A DNA stretch of 64,000 nt from Caulobacter rhizosphaerae (GTDB lineage: Bacteria > Pseudomonadota > Alphaproteobacteria > Caulobacterales > Caulobacteraceae). The DNA is taken from NCBI RefSeq assembly GCF_010977555.1, contig NZ_CP048815.1, positions 2,782,501 through 2,846,500 on the forward strand, written 5' to 3'. This document shows, in pieces, positions 1 to 7,821 of this stretch. Position 1 is the stretch's first letter; each line of letters starts with the position of its first letter. The notes beneath the pieces are model-generated. The model was not told the origin of the DNA and searched no databases. It was given only the letters and a program-made list of their open reading frames with translations. The position numbers and the translations under genes are program-made.

Positions 1-2
1 CA

Positions 3-749
3 ATGCTTAATATCCAGAACCTCCATGCCAATGTCGGCGACAAACCCATCCTCAAGGGCGTCACGCTCGACGTGCCGGCCGGGCAGGTGCACGCCATCAT
101 GGGGCCGAACGGGGCGGGCAAGTCGACGCTGTCCTACGTGCTGAGCGGCCGGGGCGGCTATGAGGTCACGCAAGGCTCGGCCACGCTGAACGGCGATGAC
201 CTGCTGGCCCTGGAGCCCAACGAACGGGCCGCCAAGGGCGTGTTCCTGTCGTTCCAGTATCCGCTGGAGATCCCCGGTGTTCCGGCCCTGACCTTCATCC
301 GCACCGCCCTCAACGCCCAGCGCCGGGCGCGCGGCGAGGACGAGATCGCCGCCCCGGCCTTCCTGAAGCTGGCCAAGGAGAAGGCCGCGGCGCTGAAGAT
401 CGACTTCGACATGCTCAAGCGCGGCCTGAACGTCGGCTTCTCGGGCGGCGAGAAGAAGCGGATGGAAATCCTGCAGATGGCGATGCTGTCGCCGAAGTTC
501 CTGATCCTGGACGAGACGGACTCGGGCCTGGACATCGACGCCCTGAAGATCGTCTCCGAAGGCGTCAACGCCCTGCGCGCCCCCGATCGCGGCATGCTGG
601 TCATCACCCACTACCAGCGCCTGCTGGACTACATCAAACCCGACCGTGTCCACGTGCTGGCCGCCGGCCGCATCGTCGCCTCGGGCGGCCCGGAGTTGGC
701 GCTGCAGCTGGAGGCCGAGGGCTACGACAAGTACACGGTGGCGGCATGA
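3..749 (+). CDS. sufC: Fe-S cluster assembly ATPase SufC
   Basis: SufC is the cytoplasmic ABC-type ATPase of the SufBCD scaffold that builds Fe-S clusters. The 248-residue protein shows a Walker A motif (GPNGAGKST, near residue 36), the family signature FSGGEKKRMEILQM, and a Walker B segment LILDETDSGLD, where SufC has a characteristic Asp-Ser-Gly-Leu-Asp. Its length is normal for the family. The start ATG lies 2 bp into the window, so its own upstream signal is not visible; sufB is expected just outside. It is followed by sufD after a 130-bp spacer that holds an inverted repeat, which is unusual inside this operon. Assignment is secure. Confidence 0.97.
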   Translation: MLNIQNLHANVGDKPILKGVTLDVPAGQVHAIMGPNGAGKSTLSYVLSGRGGYEVTQGSATLNGDDLLALEPNERAAKGVFLSFQYPLEIPGVPALTFIRTALNAQRRARGEDEIAAPAFLKLAKEKAAALKIDFDMLKRGLNVGFSGGEKKRMEILQMAMLSPKFLILDETDSGLDIDALKIVSEGVNALRAPDRGMLVITHYQRLLDYIKPDRVHVLAAGRIVASGGPELALQLEAEGYDKYTVAA

Positions 750-771
750 TGCGGCTGGCTCAAAGCCACGA

Positions 772-860
772 CCTCGTCCTTCGACAAGCTCAGGATGAGG
801 TCGAATTTGGACGCGGCGCTTCATTCGAAATCCTCATCCTGAGCCTGTCGAAGGACGAGG
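772..860. repeat. Inverted repeat (family A) between sufC and sufD
   Basis: Two 29-nt arms, 772-800 and 832-860, are reverse complements at 28 of 29 positions and enclose a 31-nt loop. The arms carry the cctcatcctgagcctgtc core found in many alphaproteobacterial intergenic palindromes. A second copy of the family lies at 34159-34242. Folded in the transcript, it would form a long hairpin between sufC and sufD. Confidence 0.9.
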
Positions 861-879
861 ATTTCGCGGAGCCGACCGC

Positions 880-1911
880 ATGACCCTCGCCACCGCACTG
901 AAGACCGGCGACCTGACCCAGCTGCCGTCGCGTCGCGACGAGGACTGGCGCTGGACCGACCTGCGCGGCCTGATCCGCGCCGTGCCGCCGGCCTCGCCCG
1001 CCTTCGACGGCGAAGTCGCCAAGGGACCGTTCGACGGCCTGGCCGCCGACGAGATCTTGTTCGTCAACGGCCGCCAGCGCCACGCGGCCGCCAGCGGCGC
1101 CGGCGAGGTCGTGGCCCTGCGCTTCGTCTCGGTCAGCGATGGCGCGGCCCATGCCGCCGCCTACGCCATCGTCGTCGAGCCCGACACCACCCTGGTGCTG
1201 CTCGAAAGCCATGAAGGCCAAGCGGGCGGCTACTTCTCGGACGTCACCCTGGACATCGCGGTGGGCGAGGGCGCCCGCGTCGAACGGATCGTGCTGGTCG
1301 ACGACCACGCCGAGGCCATCGACGTGGTCACCGCCGAGGTCGACCTAGCCCCCGGCGCGACCTTCAACCAGACCGTCCTGACCGCTGGCGCCCGGCGCCA
1401 GCGGATCGAGACCCGGGTCAACCACCCCGGCGCTCATGCCAGCGTCCGCCTCGACGGCGTCTATGTCCTCGAAAAGCAGCGCCACGCCGACCAGACCACG
1501 GTCGTCACCCACGGCGGCGTCGATGGGATCACCAGCCAGCTGACCAAGGGCGTCGTCGACGACCAGGCGCGCGGCGTGTTCCAGGGACGGATCGTCGTCC
1601 AGCCCGGCGCCGACCAGACCGACGCTCGCATGGGCCACCACGCGCTGATCCTGTCGGACAAGGCCGAGGTCGACGCCAAGCCCGAGCTGCTGATCTTCGC
1701 CGACGACGTCGCCTGCGCCCACGGCAACACGATCGGCGCCCTGGACGACGAGCAGATCTTCTACGCCCGCCAGCGCGGCATCCCCGAAGCGGAAGCCAAG
1801 GCCATGCTGACCCAGGCCTTCCTGGGCGAGGTGGTCGAGCGCATCGAGCACGAGGGCGCGCGCGAGATCGCCGCCGCCTGGGTCGCCGCCAAGCTGGGGA
1901 GGGGCGAATGA
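880..1911 (+). CDS. sufD: Fe-S cluster assembly protein SufD
   Basis: SufD forms a heterodimer with SufB on which the nascent Fe-S cluster is assembled, driven by SufC. The 343-residue product has the beta-helix-rich middle of the SufB/SufD family. Near the C-terminus it has the family segment CAHGNTIGALDDEQIFYAR, including the conserved His, followed by the helical RGIPEAEAKAMLTQAFLGEV end. The N-terminus (RRDEDWRWTDLRGL) matches the usual 'R..E.WR.T.L' start of SufD. ATG 880 follows a gcggagccgaccgc stretch with a usable GGAG. The gene sits between sufC and sufS, as expected for a suf operon. Confidence 0.96.
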   Translation: MTLATALKTGDLTQLPSRRDEDWRWTDLRGLIRAVPPASPAFDGEVAKGPFDGLAADEILFVNGRQRHAAASGAGEVVALRFVSVSDGAAHAAAYAIVVEPDTTLVLLESHEGQAGGYFSDVTLDIAVGEGARVERIVLVDDHAEAIDVVTAEVDLAPGATFNQTVLTAGARRQRIETRVNHPGAHASVRLDGVYVLEKQRHADQTTVVTHGGVDGITSQLTKGVVDDQARGVFQGRIVVQPGADQTDARMGHHALILSDKAEVDAKPELLIFADDVACAHGNTIGALDDEQIFYARQRGIPEAEAKAMLTQAFLGEVVERIEHEGAREIAAAWVAAKLGRGE

Positions 1912-1928
1912 AGTTCGCCTCCGCTTTC

Positions 1929-1949
1929 CTTCTCCCCTTGCGGGAGAAG
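1929..1949 (+). promoter_or_regulatory. Hairpin covering the sufS ribosome binding site
   Basis: Positions 1929-1936 (cttctccc) and 1942-1949 (gggagaag) are perfect complements around the 5-nt loop cttgc. The right arm contains the only purine-rich Shine-Dalgarno-like sequence before the sufS ATG at 1955. A folded hairpin would therefore compete with ribosome binding. The same sequence type is a common dispersed element in Caulobacter-like genomes, so a regulatory role is inference only. Confidence 0.5.
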
Positions 1950-1954
1950 AACTG

Positions 1955-3169
1955 ATGGCGTTCGATGTAGACCTCATCCGCGCCCAGTTCCCGATCCTGG
2001 CCCGCCAGGTGCACGGCAAGCCGCTGGTCTATCTGGACAGCGCCGCCAGCGCCCAGAAGCCGGAAGCGGTGCTGGAGGCGATGACCGGCCTGGCCCGCAC
2101 CAGCTACGCCAACGTTCACCGCGGCCTGCACACCCTGGCCAACGAAACGACGCAGGCCTATGAAAACGCGCGCGAAACCGTCGCGAAGTTCATCAACGCC
2201 CAGCCATCGGAAATCGTCTGGACCAAGAGCGCCACCGAGGCGGTCAACCTGGTCGCCGACACCTTCGGACGGAGCCTGAAGGCTGGCGACGAGATCGTGA
2301 TCTCCGAGATGGAGCACCACGCCAACATCGTGCCCTGGCACTTCCTGCGCGAGCGCTACGGCGTGGTGCTGAAGTTCACGCCCGTCACCGACGACGGCCG
2401 GCTGGACATGGAGGCCTACAAGGGTCTGCTCAGTGAGCGCACCCGGATAGTGGCGCTCAGCCACATGTCGAACGTGCTGGGCACCATCAACGACGCCTTC
2501 GAGATCGTCCGCCTGGCCCACGCGGCCGGCGCCCTGGTCCTGCTCGACGGTTGCCAGGCCATCGTCCATAGCAAGGTCGACGTGAAGGCCCTGGACGTCG
2601 ATTTCTACGTGTTCAGCGGCCACAAGCTGTACGGCCCCACCGGCATCGGCGTGCTGTACGGCAAGGCCGAGCGCCTGGCCGCCTTGCCGCCGTACCAGGG
2701 CGGCGGGGAAATGATCGGTTCGGTGTCGATGGACAGGATCACCTACGCCGATCCGCCGCACCGGTTCGAGGCCGGCACCCCGGCGATCCTCGAGGCGGTC
2801 GGCCTGGGCGCGGCGATCGAATGGCTGAACGGCATCGACCGCGACGCGGCCCTGGCCCACGAGCACGCTCTCTATCAGCGGGTCGTCGACCAGCTGGATG
2901 GCGTCAACGGCGTGCGGATCCTGGGCACGGCCCCCGGCAAGGGCGCGGTGCTGAGCTTCGTCGTCGAGGGCGCCCACGCCCATGACGTGGCCCAGGTGCT
3001 GGACCGCTACGGCGTGGCCGTCCGGGCTGGCACCCACTGCGCCGAACCCCTGATGAAGCGATTTGGCGTCACGTCGAGCGCTCGCGCTTCCTTCGCCCTA
3101 TATAACACCCTGGACGAGGCCGACGCGTTAGTGAGCGCGCTGGCCAAGGCCCGCAGTTTCTTCAGTTGA
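1955..3169 (+). CDS. sufS: Cysteine desulfurase SufS
   Basis: SufS is a group II PLP-dependent cysteine desulfurase that supplies persulfide sulfur to the SUF scaffold. The 404-residue protein begins FPILARQVHGKPLVYLDSAA, typical for the family. It has the PLP-binding lysine in SGHKLYGPTG and the catalytic cysteine in AGTHCAEPLM near the C-terminus. EMEHHANIVPW and LDGCQA (the Asp/Gln that hold the PLP ring) are also present. The ATG at 1955 is preceded by a gggagaag Shine-Dalgarno that is part of a hairpin. The stop overlaps the region of the next gene, consistent with a single operon. Confidence 0.97.
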   Translation: MAFDVDLIRAQFPILARQVHGKPLVYLDSAASAQKPEAVLEAMTGLARTSYANVHRGLHTLANETTQAYENARETVAKFINAQPSEIVWTKSATEAVNLVADTFGRSLKAGDEIVISEMEHHANIVPWHFLRERYGVVLKFTPVTDDGRLDMEAYKGLLSERTRIVALSHMSNVLGTINDAFEIVRLAHAAGALVLLDGCQAIVHSKVDVKALDVDFYVFSGHKLYGPTGIGVLYGKAERLAALPPYQGGGEMIGSVSMDRITYADPPHRFEAGTPAILEAVGLGAAIEWLNGIDRDAALAHEHALYQRVVDQLDGVNGVRILGTAPGKGAVLSFVVEGAHAHDVAQVLDRYGVAVRAGTHCAEPLMKRFGVTSSARASFALYNTLDEADALVSALAKARSFFS

Positions 3170-3174
3170 GCGAC

Positions 3175-3534
3175 ATGACCGAGCAACCCGCATCCGTGGC
3201 AACCCCGTCCGCGATCCCTCAAGCCGAGCTCGACAAGCTGACCGATCAGCTGATCGAGAAGCTGAAGACGGTGTTCGATCCGGAAATCCCGGTCGACATC
3301 TATGAGCTGGGCCTGATCTACAAGGTCGACGTCAGCGACGAGAAGGACGTGGCCATCGACATGACCCTGACCGCGCCCGGCTGCCCGGTGGCCGGGGAAA
3401 TGCCGGGCTGGGTCCGCGACGCGGTCATGGAGCTGGAAGGCATCAAGTCGTGCCATGTCGACCTGGTGTTCGAGCCGCCGTGGGACCCCTCGCGGATGAG
3501 CGACGAGGCCAAGCTGCAACTGAACATGTTCTAG
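3175..3534 (+). CDS. sufT: SUF-associated DUF59/MIP18-family protein (SufT-like)
   Basis: This small cytoplasmic protein belongs to the DUF59 (MIP18/PaaD-like) family, whose SUF-linked members help maturation of Fe-S proteins. The core VFDPEIPVDIYELGLIYKVDV and the conserved cysteine in TLTAPGCPVAGE identify it. A TTG at 3166 overlaps the sufS stop and is in frame, but the ATG at 3175 is the more ordinary start and is used here; the result is 119 residues. It is the last gene of the tight sufC-D-S cluster, and a palindrome-bearing spacer follows. The family call is strong; the exact role is inferred from neighbours. Confidence 0.88.
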   Translation: MTEQPASVATPSAIPQAELDKLTDQLIEKLKTVFDPEIPVDIYELGLIYKVDVSDEKDVAIDMTLTAPGCPVAGEMPGWVRDAVMELEGIKSCHVDLVFEPPWDPSRMSDEAKLQLNMF

Positions 3535-3555
3535 ACTGGTTCGCCGATTTAATAC

Positions 3556-3680
3556 CGCTCACCCCGGCGAATGCCGTGACGCAGATGGAATGGCTTTGAG
3601 GCTGACGCCAAGAGCTCTGAGCCCATCCAATCAGCGTCAGCGCTTTGGGATCTGGGTCCCGGCGTTCGCCGGGATGAGCG
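3556..3680. repeat. Inverted repeat (family C) between sufT and sufA
   Basis: The outer arms 3556-3576 and 3660-3680 are near-perfect complements (cgctcaccccggcgaatgcc against a ggcgttcgccgggatgagcg arm). Inside lies a second pair built on gctgacgc and gcgtcagc. The element fills most of the 166-bp gap between the DUF59 gene and sufA and could act as a transcript-end hairpin, so sufA may have partly separate expression. No T-run follows. Confidence 0.75.
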
Positions 3681-3700
3681 GATTGGAGTAGGATCGCGAT

Positions 3701-4108
3701 ATGGAAGCTACGATCACCCCTCGCGTCCGTCGCCCTCGTCCCAAGGTCGTCACCCTGACCCCGGCCGCCGCCGCGCGGGTCAAGGAGATCATGGACCGGA
3801 AGTCGGTCGAAGAGCCGGGCAAGCCCTATGCTGGCCTGCGGGTGGGCGTGAAGAACGGCGGCTGCGCGGGCTCGGAGTACATCTTCGAATACGCCGCCGA
3901 GAAGGGCCCGATCGACGAGGTGGTCGAGGACCAGGGCGTGACGATCCTGATCGACCCCAAGGCGGTGCTGTTCCTGATCGGCACCACGATCGACTACGAG
4001 ACCACCAAGCTGTCGTCGAAGTTCGTGTTCAACAACCCCAACGAAACCGACGCCTGCGGCTGCGGCGAGAGCGTCACCATCCAGCCGGCGCCCGAGGCTC
4101 TGGACTGA
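3701..4108 (+). CDS. sufA: A-type Fe-S carrier SufA (HesB/IscA family)
   Basis: A-type carriers pass assembled clusters from the scaffold to apo-proteins. The three ligand cysteines are visible as GGCAGSEY in the middle and CGCGES near the C-terminus, with the usual VTLTPAAAARVKEIM start of the domain preceded by a 15-residue basic N-terminal extension. Length is 135 residues. The gene lies 166 bp after the DUF59 gene and its stop codon overlaps the next start (TGATG), so the following small gene is translationally coupled to it. Confidence 0.95.
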   Translation: MEATITPRVRRPRPKVVTLTPAAAARVKEIMDRKSVEEPGKPYAGLRVGVKNGGCAGSEYIFEYAAEKGPIDEVVEDQGVTILIDPKAVLFLIGTTIDYETTKLSSKFVFNNPNETDACGCGESVTIQPAPEALD

Positions 4109-4308
4109 TGCTGACCAAGACCCCGTCCTGCGTGGAATGCGGCCTGGCCTGGGGCGCGCCGGCCTTCCGCCACGAGGACCATGCTCCGCTGTATTGGTCG
4201 GATACCGGCATCCTGTGCTCGACCGGCTGCGCCACGAAGCATTTCGACCAGCGCCGGGAGGATGGGACGTTCGTGCCTGTGCCGGCGGAGTGCCCGGTCG
4301 AGCTTTGA
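4108..4308 (+). CDS. Small cysteine-rich protein, possible zinc ribbon
   Basis: This 66-residue protein starts on an ATG that overlaps the sufA stop, a strong sign of a real coupled gene. It contains SCVECGLAW near the N-terminus and GILCSTGCATKHF in the middle, so two CxxC/CxxxC pairs could bind zinc or an Fe-S cluster. There is no signal peptide or membrane segment. I do not recognise the family. Its position directly behind sufA suggests a role linked to Fe-S metabolism, but that is inference. It ends 16 bp before the convergent phosphatidyltransferase gene. Confidence 0.8.
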   Translation: MLTKTPSCVECGLAWGAPAFRHEDHAPLYWSDTGILCSTGCATKHFDQRREDGTFVPVPAECPVEL

Positions 4309-4324
4309 ACCGCCGCCGGCTGCG

Positions 4325-4837
4325 TCAGCCGCGGAAGGCGGGCAGGGCCCGACGCGCATAGACCGCCACGCTGGCTACCGACAGAGCGGCGCTGGCCGCG
4401 ATCGCCCACAGGCCGGCGCTTGTCGCGCCAACCGGCGCCAGAAGCAGCGACACGCCCAGGAAGTTCAAGGCGATCTTCGGATATTCGATCGCGGCCAGCT
4501 CGAAGTCGCCTCCCGGAAGCGCCTGCTGCAGGCCCGCGACCGCGAAGTTGCGGGCGATCAGGACCAGGGGTGCGACAATCCAGGCTCCGGCGAACGCGCC
4601 GGTCTCGATCAGGGCGCCCAGGCTCACCAGGGTCAGCAGCCGGTCGGCCAGCAGGTCGAGCATGGCGCCGAAAGCGGAGGTCTGGCCGAATCGCCGCGCC
4701 AGTTGGCCGTCGAGGATGTCGGTGGCTCCCGCCGTGAGAAACAGCGCCAGGGCCGTCCAGCCGTGTCCCGCCAGGATTACCGCCGCCAGGACCGGCAGCA
4801 GCAGGATACGCACAAGGGTGACGAGATTGGCGACCAC
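4325..4837 (-). CDS. CDP-alcohol phosphatidyltransferase family protein
   Basis: Members of this membrane family join CDP-diacylglycerol (or another CDP-alcohol) to an alcohol in phospholipid synthesis. The full signature is present: DILDGQLAR, eight residues, G, three residues, D, three residues, D (ending AMLDLLADR), so all metal-binding aspartates are kept. About six hydrophobic segments span the 170 residues. The start is a GTG at 4837, 10 bp after plsC. The acceptor alcohol cannot be read from the sequence; it resembles PgsA-type enzymes but is short. It is the last gene of the tetR-plsC operon. Confidence 0.85.
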   Translation of the reverse strand: MVANLVTLVRILLLPVLAAVILAGHGWTALALFLTAGATDILDGQLARRFGQTSAFGAMLDLLADRLLTLVSLGALIETGAFAGAWIVAPLVLIARNFAVAGLQQALPGGDFELAAIEYPKIALNFLGVSLLLAPVGATSAGLWAIAASAALSVASVAVYARRALPAFRG

Positions 4838-4847
4838 GTCAGGCGGT

Positions 4848-5633
4848 TCAGGCGGTCTGCGGCGCGCCGGCCGCCACGTTCTTGCGGCCGTTCCACTCCA
4901 CCAGCACCGACGGCTTGACCGGTTCGTTGCGCGCCTGGGCGATCAGCTGGTTGGTGCGAGTCTCGATGACCTCTTCCATCTGGGCCATGAACTGCGCCTT
5001 CGACAGGCCCTGGGGCAGGGGCGGCAGGAATTCGACCGTGGCGGTGCCGGCGGTTTTCTTCTTGTCCGTCTGCTTCCAGAAGCAGCCCAGGTTGGTCGCC
5101 ACCGGCACCACTGGCAGGCCGAAGTCCCGGCTCATGTGGTAGACGCCGGTGCGGTAGCGGAACCGCTCGCCCGGCGCGGCCAGGTGGCCCTCCGGATAGA
5201 TCAGGATGCGGCGGCCTTCGGCGGCCACCTGGGCGGCGCTGGCCGATAGCGCCTTTCGGGCTTCGGGACCGCCGCAGCTGTCGACCACGATGGCCCCGAA
5301 CTTGCGCAGGATCTGGCCGACCAGCGGGAACTTCTCCAGGTGGTCGCCGGTCACGAAGCTGAGGTTGTCGACATTGGCGAACATTACGAAGCCGTCGCCC
5401 CAGCTGTGGTGCTTGGCGGCGATGATGAAGGCGCCCTTAGGCAGGTTCTCCTGGCCCTTCAGCTCGATCTTCACCCCGGCGAACACCCGCAGCGCCCAGA
5501 TCATCCGCTGGCTGTAGAGCCGCAGGGCGAAGGCTATCGGCTTGCGGCCCGGGAGCAGGGCCGAGAGGGCGGCCGACAGGCCGTAGAAGATCGACAGAAC
5601 CCAGTAGTAGACGTTGAACAGCGCGCTGCGCAT
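4848..5633 (-). CDS. 1-acyl-sn-glycerol-3-phosphate acyltransferase family (PlsC-like)
   Basis: This 261-residue acyltransferase carries the HX4D catalytic motif (KHHSWGDGF), the LVGQILRKFGAIVVD region and the substrate-phosphate motif YPEGHLAAPGE. An N-terminal hydrophobic stretch (YYWVLSIFYGLSAALSALL) anchors it to the inner membrane. PlsC enzymes acylate lysophosphatidate in phospholipid synthesis. The gene lies 15 bp after the tetR gene and 10 bp before the phosphatidyltransferase gene, so the three form a lipid-related operon. Acyl-acceptor specificity is not certain. Confidence 0.9.
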   Translation of the reverse strand: MRSALFNVYYWVLSIFYGLSAALSALLPGRKPIAFALRLYSQRMIWALRVFAGVKIELKGQENLPKGAFIIAAKHHSWGDGFVMFANVDNLSFVTGDHLEKFPLVGQILRKFGAIVVDSCGGPEARKALSASAAQVAAEGRRILIYPEGHLAAPGERFRYRTGVYHMSRDFGLPVVPVATNLGCFWKQTDKKKTAGTATVEFLPPLPQGLSKAQFMAQMEEVIETRTNQLIAQARNEPVKPSVLVEWNGRKNVAAGAPQTA

Positions 5634-5648
5634 GGGCCGGTGTTCCTG

Positions 5649-6209
5649 TTAGCGGGCGGAAAGCACGGCCTGGACGGCCGCGGTCATCAGGGGGGCGTGG
5701 GCCGAGAGGGCGTCTTCGCCCAACCGGCCATAGGCCTTGTTCTGGGCGGTCTGGGTGATCACGCCGATGGCCATGGCGGCGATCACGCGCGGGTCGCCCG
5801 GCGGCAGCTCGGCCTCCATCATCGCCCGCTTGACCAGGCCCTCGACCATGGTCACCGGGTCACGGCCGTCCTCCTGGTAGTAGGGCAGGAAGTGGTGCAA
5901 CTGCAGCAGGTGGAAGGAAAACAGCAGCCAATCCTCGTCGGCCACGGTGCAATAGGCGCGGACCACGGCGGCGGCCTTGGCCTGGACGCCCTTGGCCATG
6001 TCGGCGTTGACCGTGATCAGGTCCGACAGTCGGCGGTGGGTGGCCATGAACAGGCCCAGGGCCAGTTCGTCCTTGCTCTTCCAGTGGCGATAGATCGCGC
6101 CCTCTGACACCCCGGCCTTGGCGGCGATCAGCTTGGTGGTGGCCGCGTCGACGCCGCGGTCGACGAAGACCTGCAGGGCGGCGCGTTCGATCCTGGGCTT
6201 GGCGTTCAT
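5649..6209 (-). CDS. TetR/AcrR family transcriptional regulator
   Basis: The 186-residue protein has an N-terminal TetR helix-turn-helix (RGVDAATTKLIAAKAGVSEG, then AIYRHWKSKDELALGL) and a helical C-terminal ligand domain without obvious family-specific residues. It heads the operon with plsC and the phosphatidyltransferase gene and is divergent from the glycosyltransferase gene. A 12-bp palindrome, GTGA-N4-TCAC, stands 35 bp upstream and is a plausible autoregulatory operator. The ligand may be a fatty acid or lipid precursor given the downstream genes; that is inference. Confidence 0.92.
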   Translation of the reverse strand: MNAKPRIERAALQVFVDRGVDAATTKLIAAKAGVSEGAIYRHWKSKDELALGLFMATHRRLSDLITVNADMAKGVQAKAAAVVRAYCTVADEDWLLFSFHLLQLHHFLPYYQEDGRDPVTMVEGLVKRAMMEAELPPGDPRVIAAMAIGVITQTAQNKAYGRLGEDALSAHAPLMTAAVQAVLSAR

Positions 6210-6243
6210 GGCGGAACTCTAGCATGGGTCCGGCTTGATGCAA

Positions 6244-6255
6244 GTGATTACTCAC
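6244..6255. promoter_or_regulatory. Candidate TetR operator (GTGATTACTCAC)
   Basis: A perfect GTGA/TCAC inverted repeat with a 4-bp centre lies in the divergent region between tetR (start 6209) and the glycosyltransferase start at 6307. Many TetR-family regulators bind gagtaat/attactc-type palindromes, so this fits autoregulation and possibly control of both directions. Nothing in the sequence proves binding. Confidence 0.5.
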
Positions 6256-6306
6256 ATCGCGCGTTCCGGCGTTGACCCCAACGCAGACGGCGGCCTAAGC
6301 CGGGCC

Positions 6307-7293
6307 ATGATCCAGTCGGTCCTGATCTATTCCATGGGCGAGGTGATCGGCGACGGCCTGATCAAGCTGCCCTTCATCGCGGGCCTGCGCGCCGCCTTTC
6401 CGCAGGCGCGGATCACCTGGTGCGCGGCCAAGGGGCAGACGGTCTACGCCGGGCCGCTGAAGGCCGTGGTCGCCGGCTATATCGACGAGATCCTGACCGA
6501 GGGCCCGACCGGCGACGCACCCCTGGACGTTCTGCCGTGGGTCAGGCCGTTCGGCGGACGGACCTTCGACCTGGTGATCGACACCCAGGAGAACGCCCGC
6601 CGCAGCCTGGTCGCCCGCCGAGCCGCCAAGGGGCGTTTCGTCTCGGCCGCGGCTCAGGCTCGCAAGCCCGACTGGCCAGTCGCCGTGGCCGAGCGCCTGG
6701 CCCGGCTGCTGGCCCTGGCCACCGACGGGGCTGGCGCGCCGCGTCCGCTGACCCTGACCGACCCCGACGCCGCCAACGCCGCCCGCGCGCTGCTGCCTAC
6801 CGCCCACTATGGCGGCCCGGTCTATGTCGGCCTGGCGCCCGGGGCCGGCGGGCAGGACAAGCGCTGGCCGCTGGAGCGCTACCTGGACCTGGCCCGGCGC
6901 ATCGAGGCCTCCGGCCGCAAGGCGGTGTTCTTCTTCGGCCCCGACGAGGCGGTCGACGCCCGGGCGGCGCGCGACGTGGTCCCCGAGGCCCTGTTCCCGG
7001 AGGCGGACCGCACCGACGGCTTCACCGGCGTGAAGGGGCCGCTGCTGGCCATCGCCCTGGCCGGCCGCCTGACCGCCGCGGTCGCCAACGACGCTGGCCC
7101 CGGCCACATGCTGGCGGCCGGCGGCGCACCCTTGCTGTCGCTGCAGAAGGACCGCCGCAAGGCCGTCAAGTTCCGCCCCGCCGCCGAACGCCTTGAGCTG
7201 CTGGTCGCGGAGGACTACGGACACGAAATGGCCGCCCTGCCGTTGGACGTGGTGGACGCGGCCCTGCAACGCCTGATCGCCGGAGTTTCCTGA
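6307..7293 (+). CDS. Glycosyltransferase family 9 (heptosyltransferase-like)
   Basis: GT9 enzymes transfer heptose or related sugars to lipopolysaccharide core. The protein opens with IYSMGEVIGDGLIKLPFIAG, the GD-x4-P pattern of the family. A second-domain core VGLAPGAGGQDKRWPLERY and the acceptor-proximal VANDAGPGHMLAAGGAP follow, both typical of WaaC/WaaF-like proteins. In-frame starts exist at 6235 and 6238, but the ATG at 6307 puts the conserved N-terminus at the right distance and leaves room for the divergent promoter. The product is 328 residues. It is followed after 2 bp by a small DUF gene, a likely operon. Confidence 0.87.
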   Translation: MIQSVLIYSMGEVIGDGLIKLPFIAGLRAAFPQARITWCAAKGQTVYAGPLKAVVAGYIDEILTEGPTGDAPLDVLPWVRPFGGRTFDLVIDTQENARRSLVARRAAKGRFVSAAAQARKPDWPVAVAERLARLLALATDGAGAPRPLTLTDPDAANAARALLPTAHYGGPVYVGLAPGAGGQDKRWPLERYLDLARRIEASGRKAVFFFGPDEAVDARAARDVVPEALFPEADRTDGFTGVKGPLLAIALAGRLTAAVANDAGPGHMLAAGGAPLLSLQKDRRKAVKFRPAAERLELLVAEDYGHEMAALPLDVVDAALQRLIAGVS

Positions 7294-7295
7294 AA

Positions 7296-7691
7296 ATGCC
7301 CATCCTGGCGCCCGTCTCGGCCGGCGAGCTGATCGACAAGATCACCATCCTGCGGGTCAAGGCCCTGAGGATCGGCGATCCGGCCAAGGAGGCCAACGTC
7401 AAGGCCGAGCTGGCCCTGCTGGAGGAGACCGCAGCGCGCGAACTCCAGCATTCGCCGGAGCTGGAAGACCTGATCGCCCAGTTGACCGAGATCAACGCCG
7501 CCCTCTGGGACATCGAGGACGGCAAGCGCGACTGCGAGCGGCGCCAGGATTTCGGGCCGAAGTTCGTCGAGCTGGCCCGCCGGGTCTATATCGACAACGA
7601 CCGCCGCGCCGCCGTGAAGCGCCAGATCAACCTGCTGGCGGGCTCGGACATCGTCGAGGAAAAAAGCTACAAGCCGTACCTGGCGGGGTAG
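7296..7691 (+). CDS. DUF6165-type conserved hypothetical protein
   Basis: A 131-residue soluble protein beginning with MPILAPVSAGELIDKITILR and continuing as a mostly alpha-helical chain rich in Glu, Lys and Arg. I believe this is the DUF6165 family, which often accompanies glycosyltransferase genes, but I could not run a domain search. It starts 2 bp after the GT9 gene, so the two are surely co-transcribed. There is no signal peptide or membrane segment. Function unknown. Confidence 0.8.
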   Translation: MPILAPVSAGELIDKITILRVKALRIGDPAKEANVKAELALLEETAARELQHSPELEDLIAQLTEINAALWDIEDGKRDCERRQDFGPKFVELARRVYIDNDRRAAVKRQINLLAGSDIVEEKSYKPYLAG

Positions 7692-7704
7692 GGAGAGCTC
7701 CCTT

Positions 7705-7807
7705 GCGTCCTTCGAGGCTCGCTGCGCGGGCGCCTCAGGATGAGGAGCGTTTTGGCTGTGAATTCCTCATCCTGAGGTGCGAGCCGCAGGCGAGCCTCGA
7801 AGGGCGC
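7705..7807. repeat. Inverted repeat (family B) between convergent genes
   Basis: Arms at 7705-7746 and 7764-7807 are near-perfect complements over more than 40 nt (gcgtccttcgaggctcgc ... against the reverse reading) around a 17-nt centre. A related copy is at 49238-49348. It lies between the plus-strand DUF6165 gene and the minus-strand FUSC gene, where it could terminate transcripts from both sides. Confidence 0.9.
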
Positions 7808-7821
7808 ATGGCGCTCACCGC

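Noticed and set aside
1529..3037. Long minus-strand open frame across sufD and sufS
   Set aside because: Low-complexity antisense shadow of two clearly identified genes; no domain seen.
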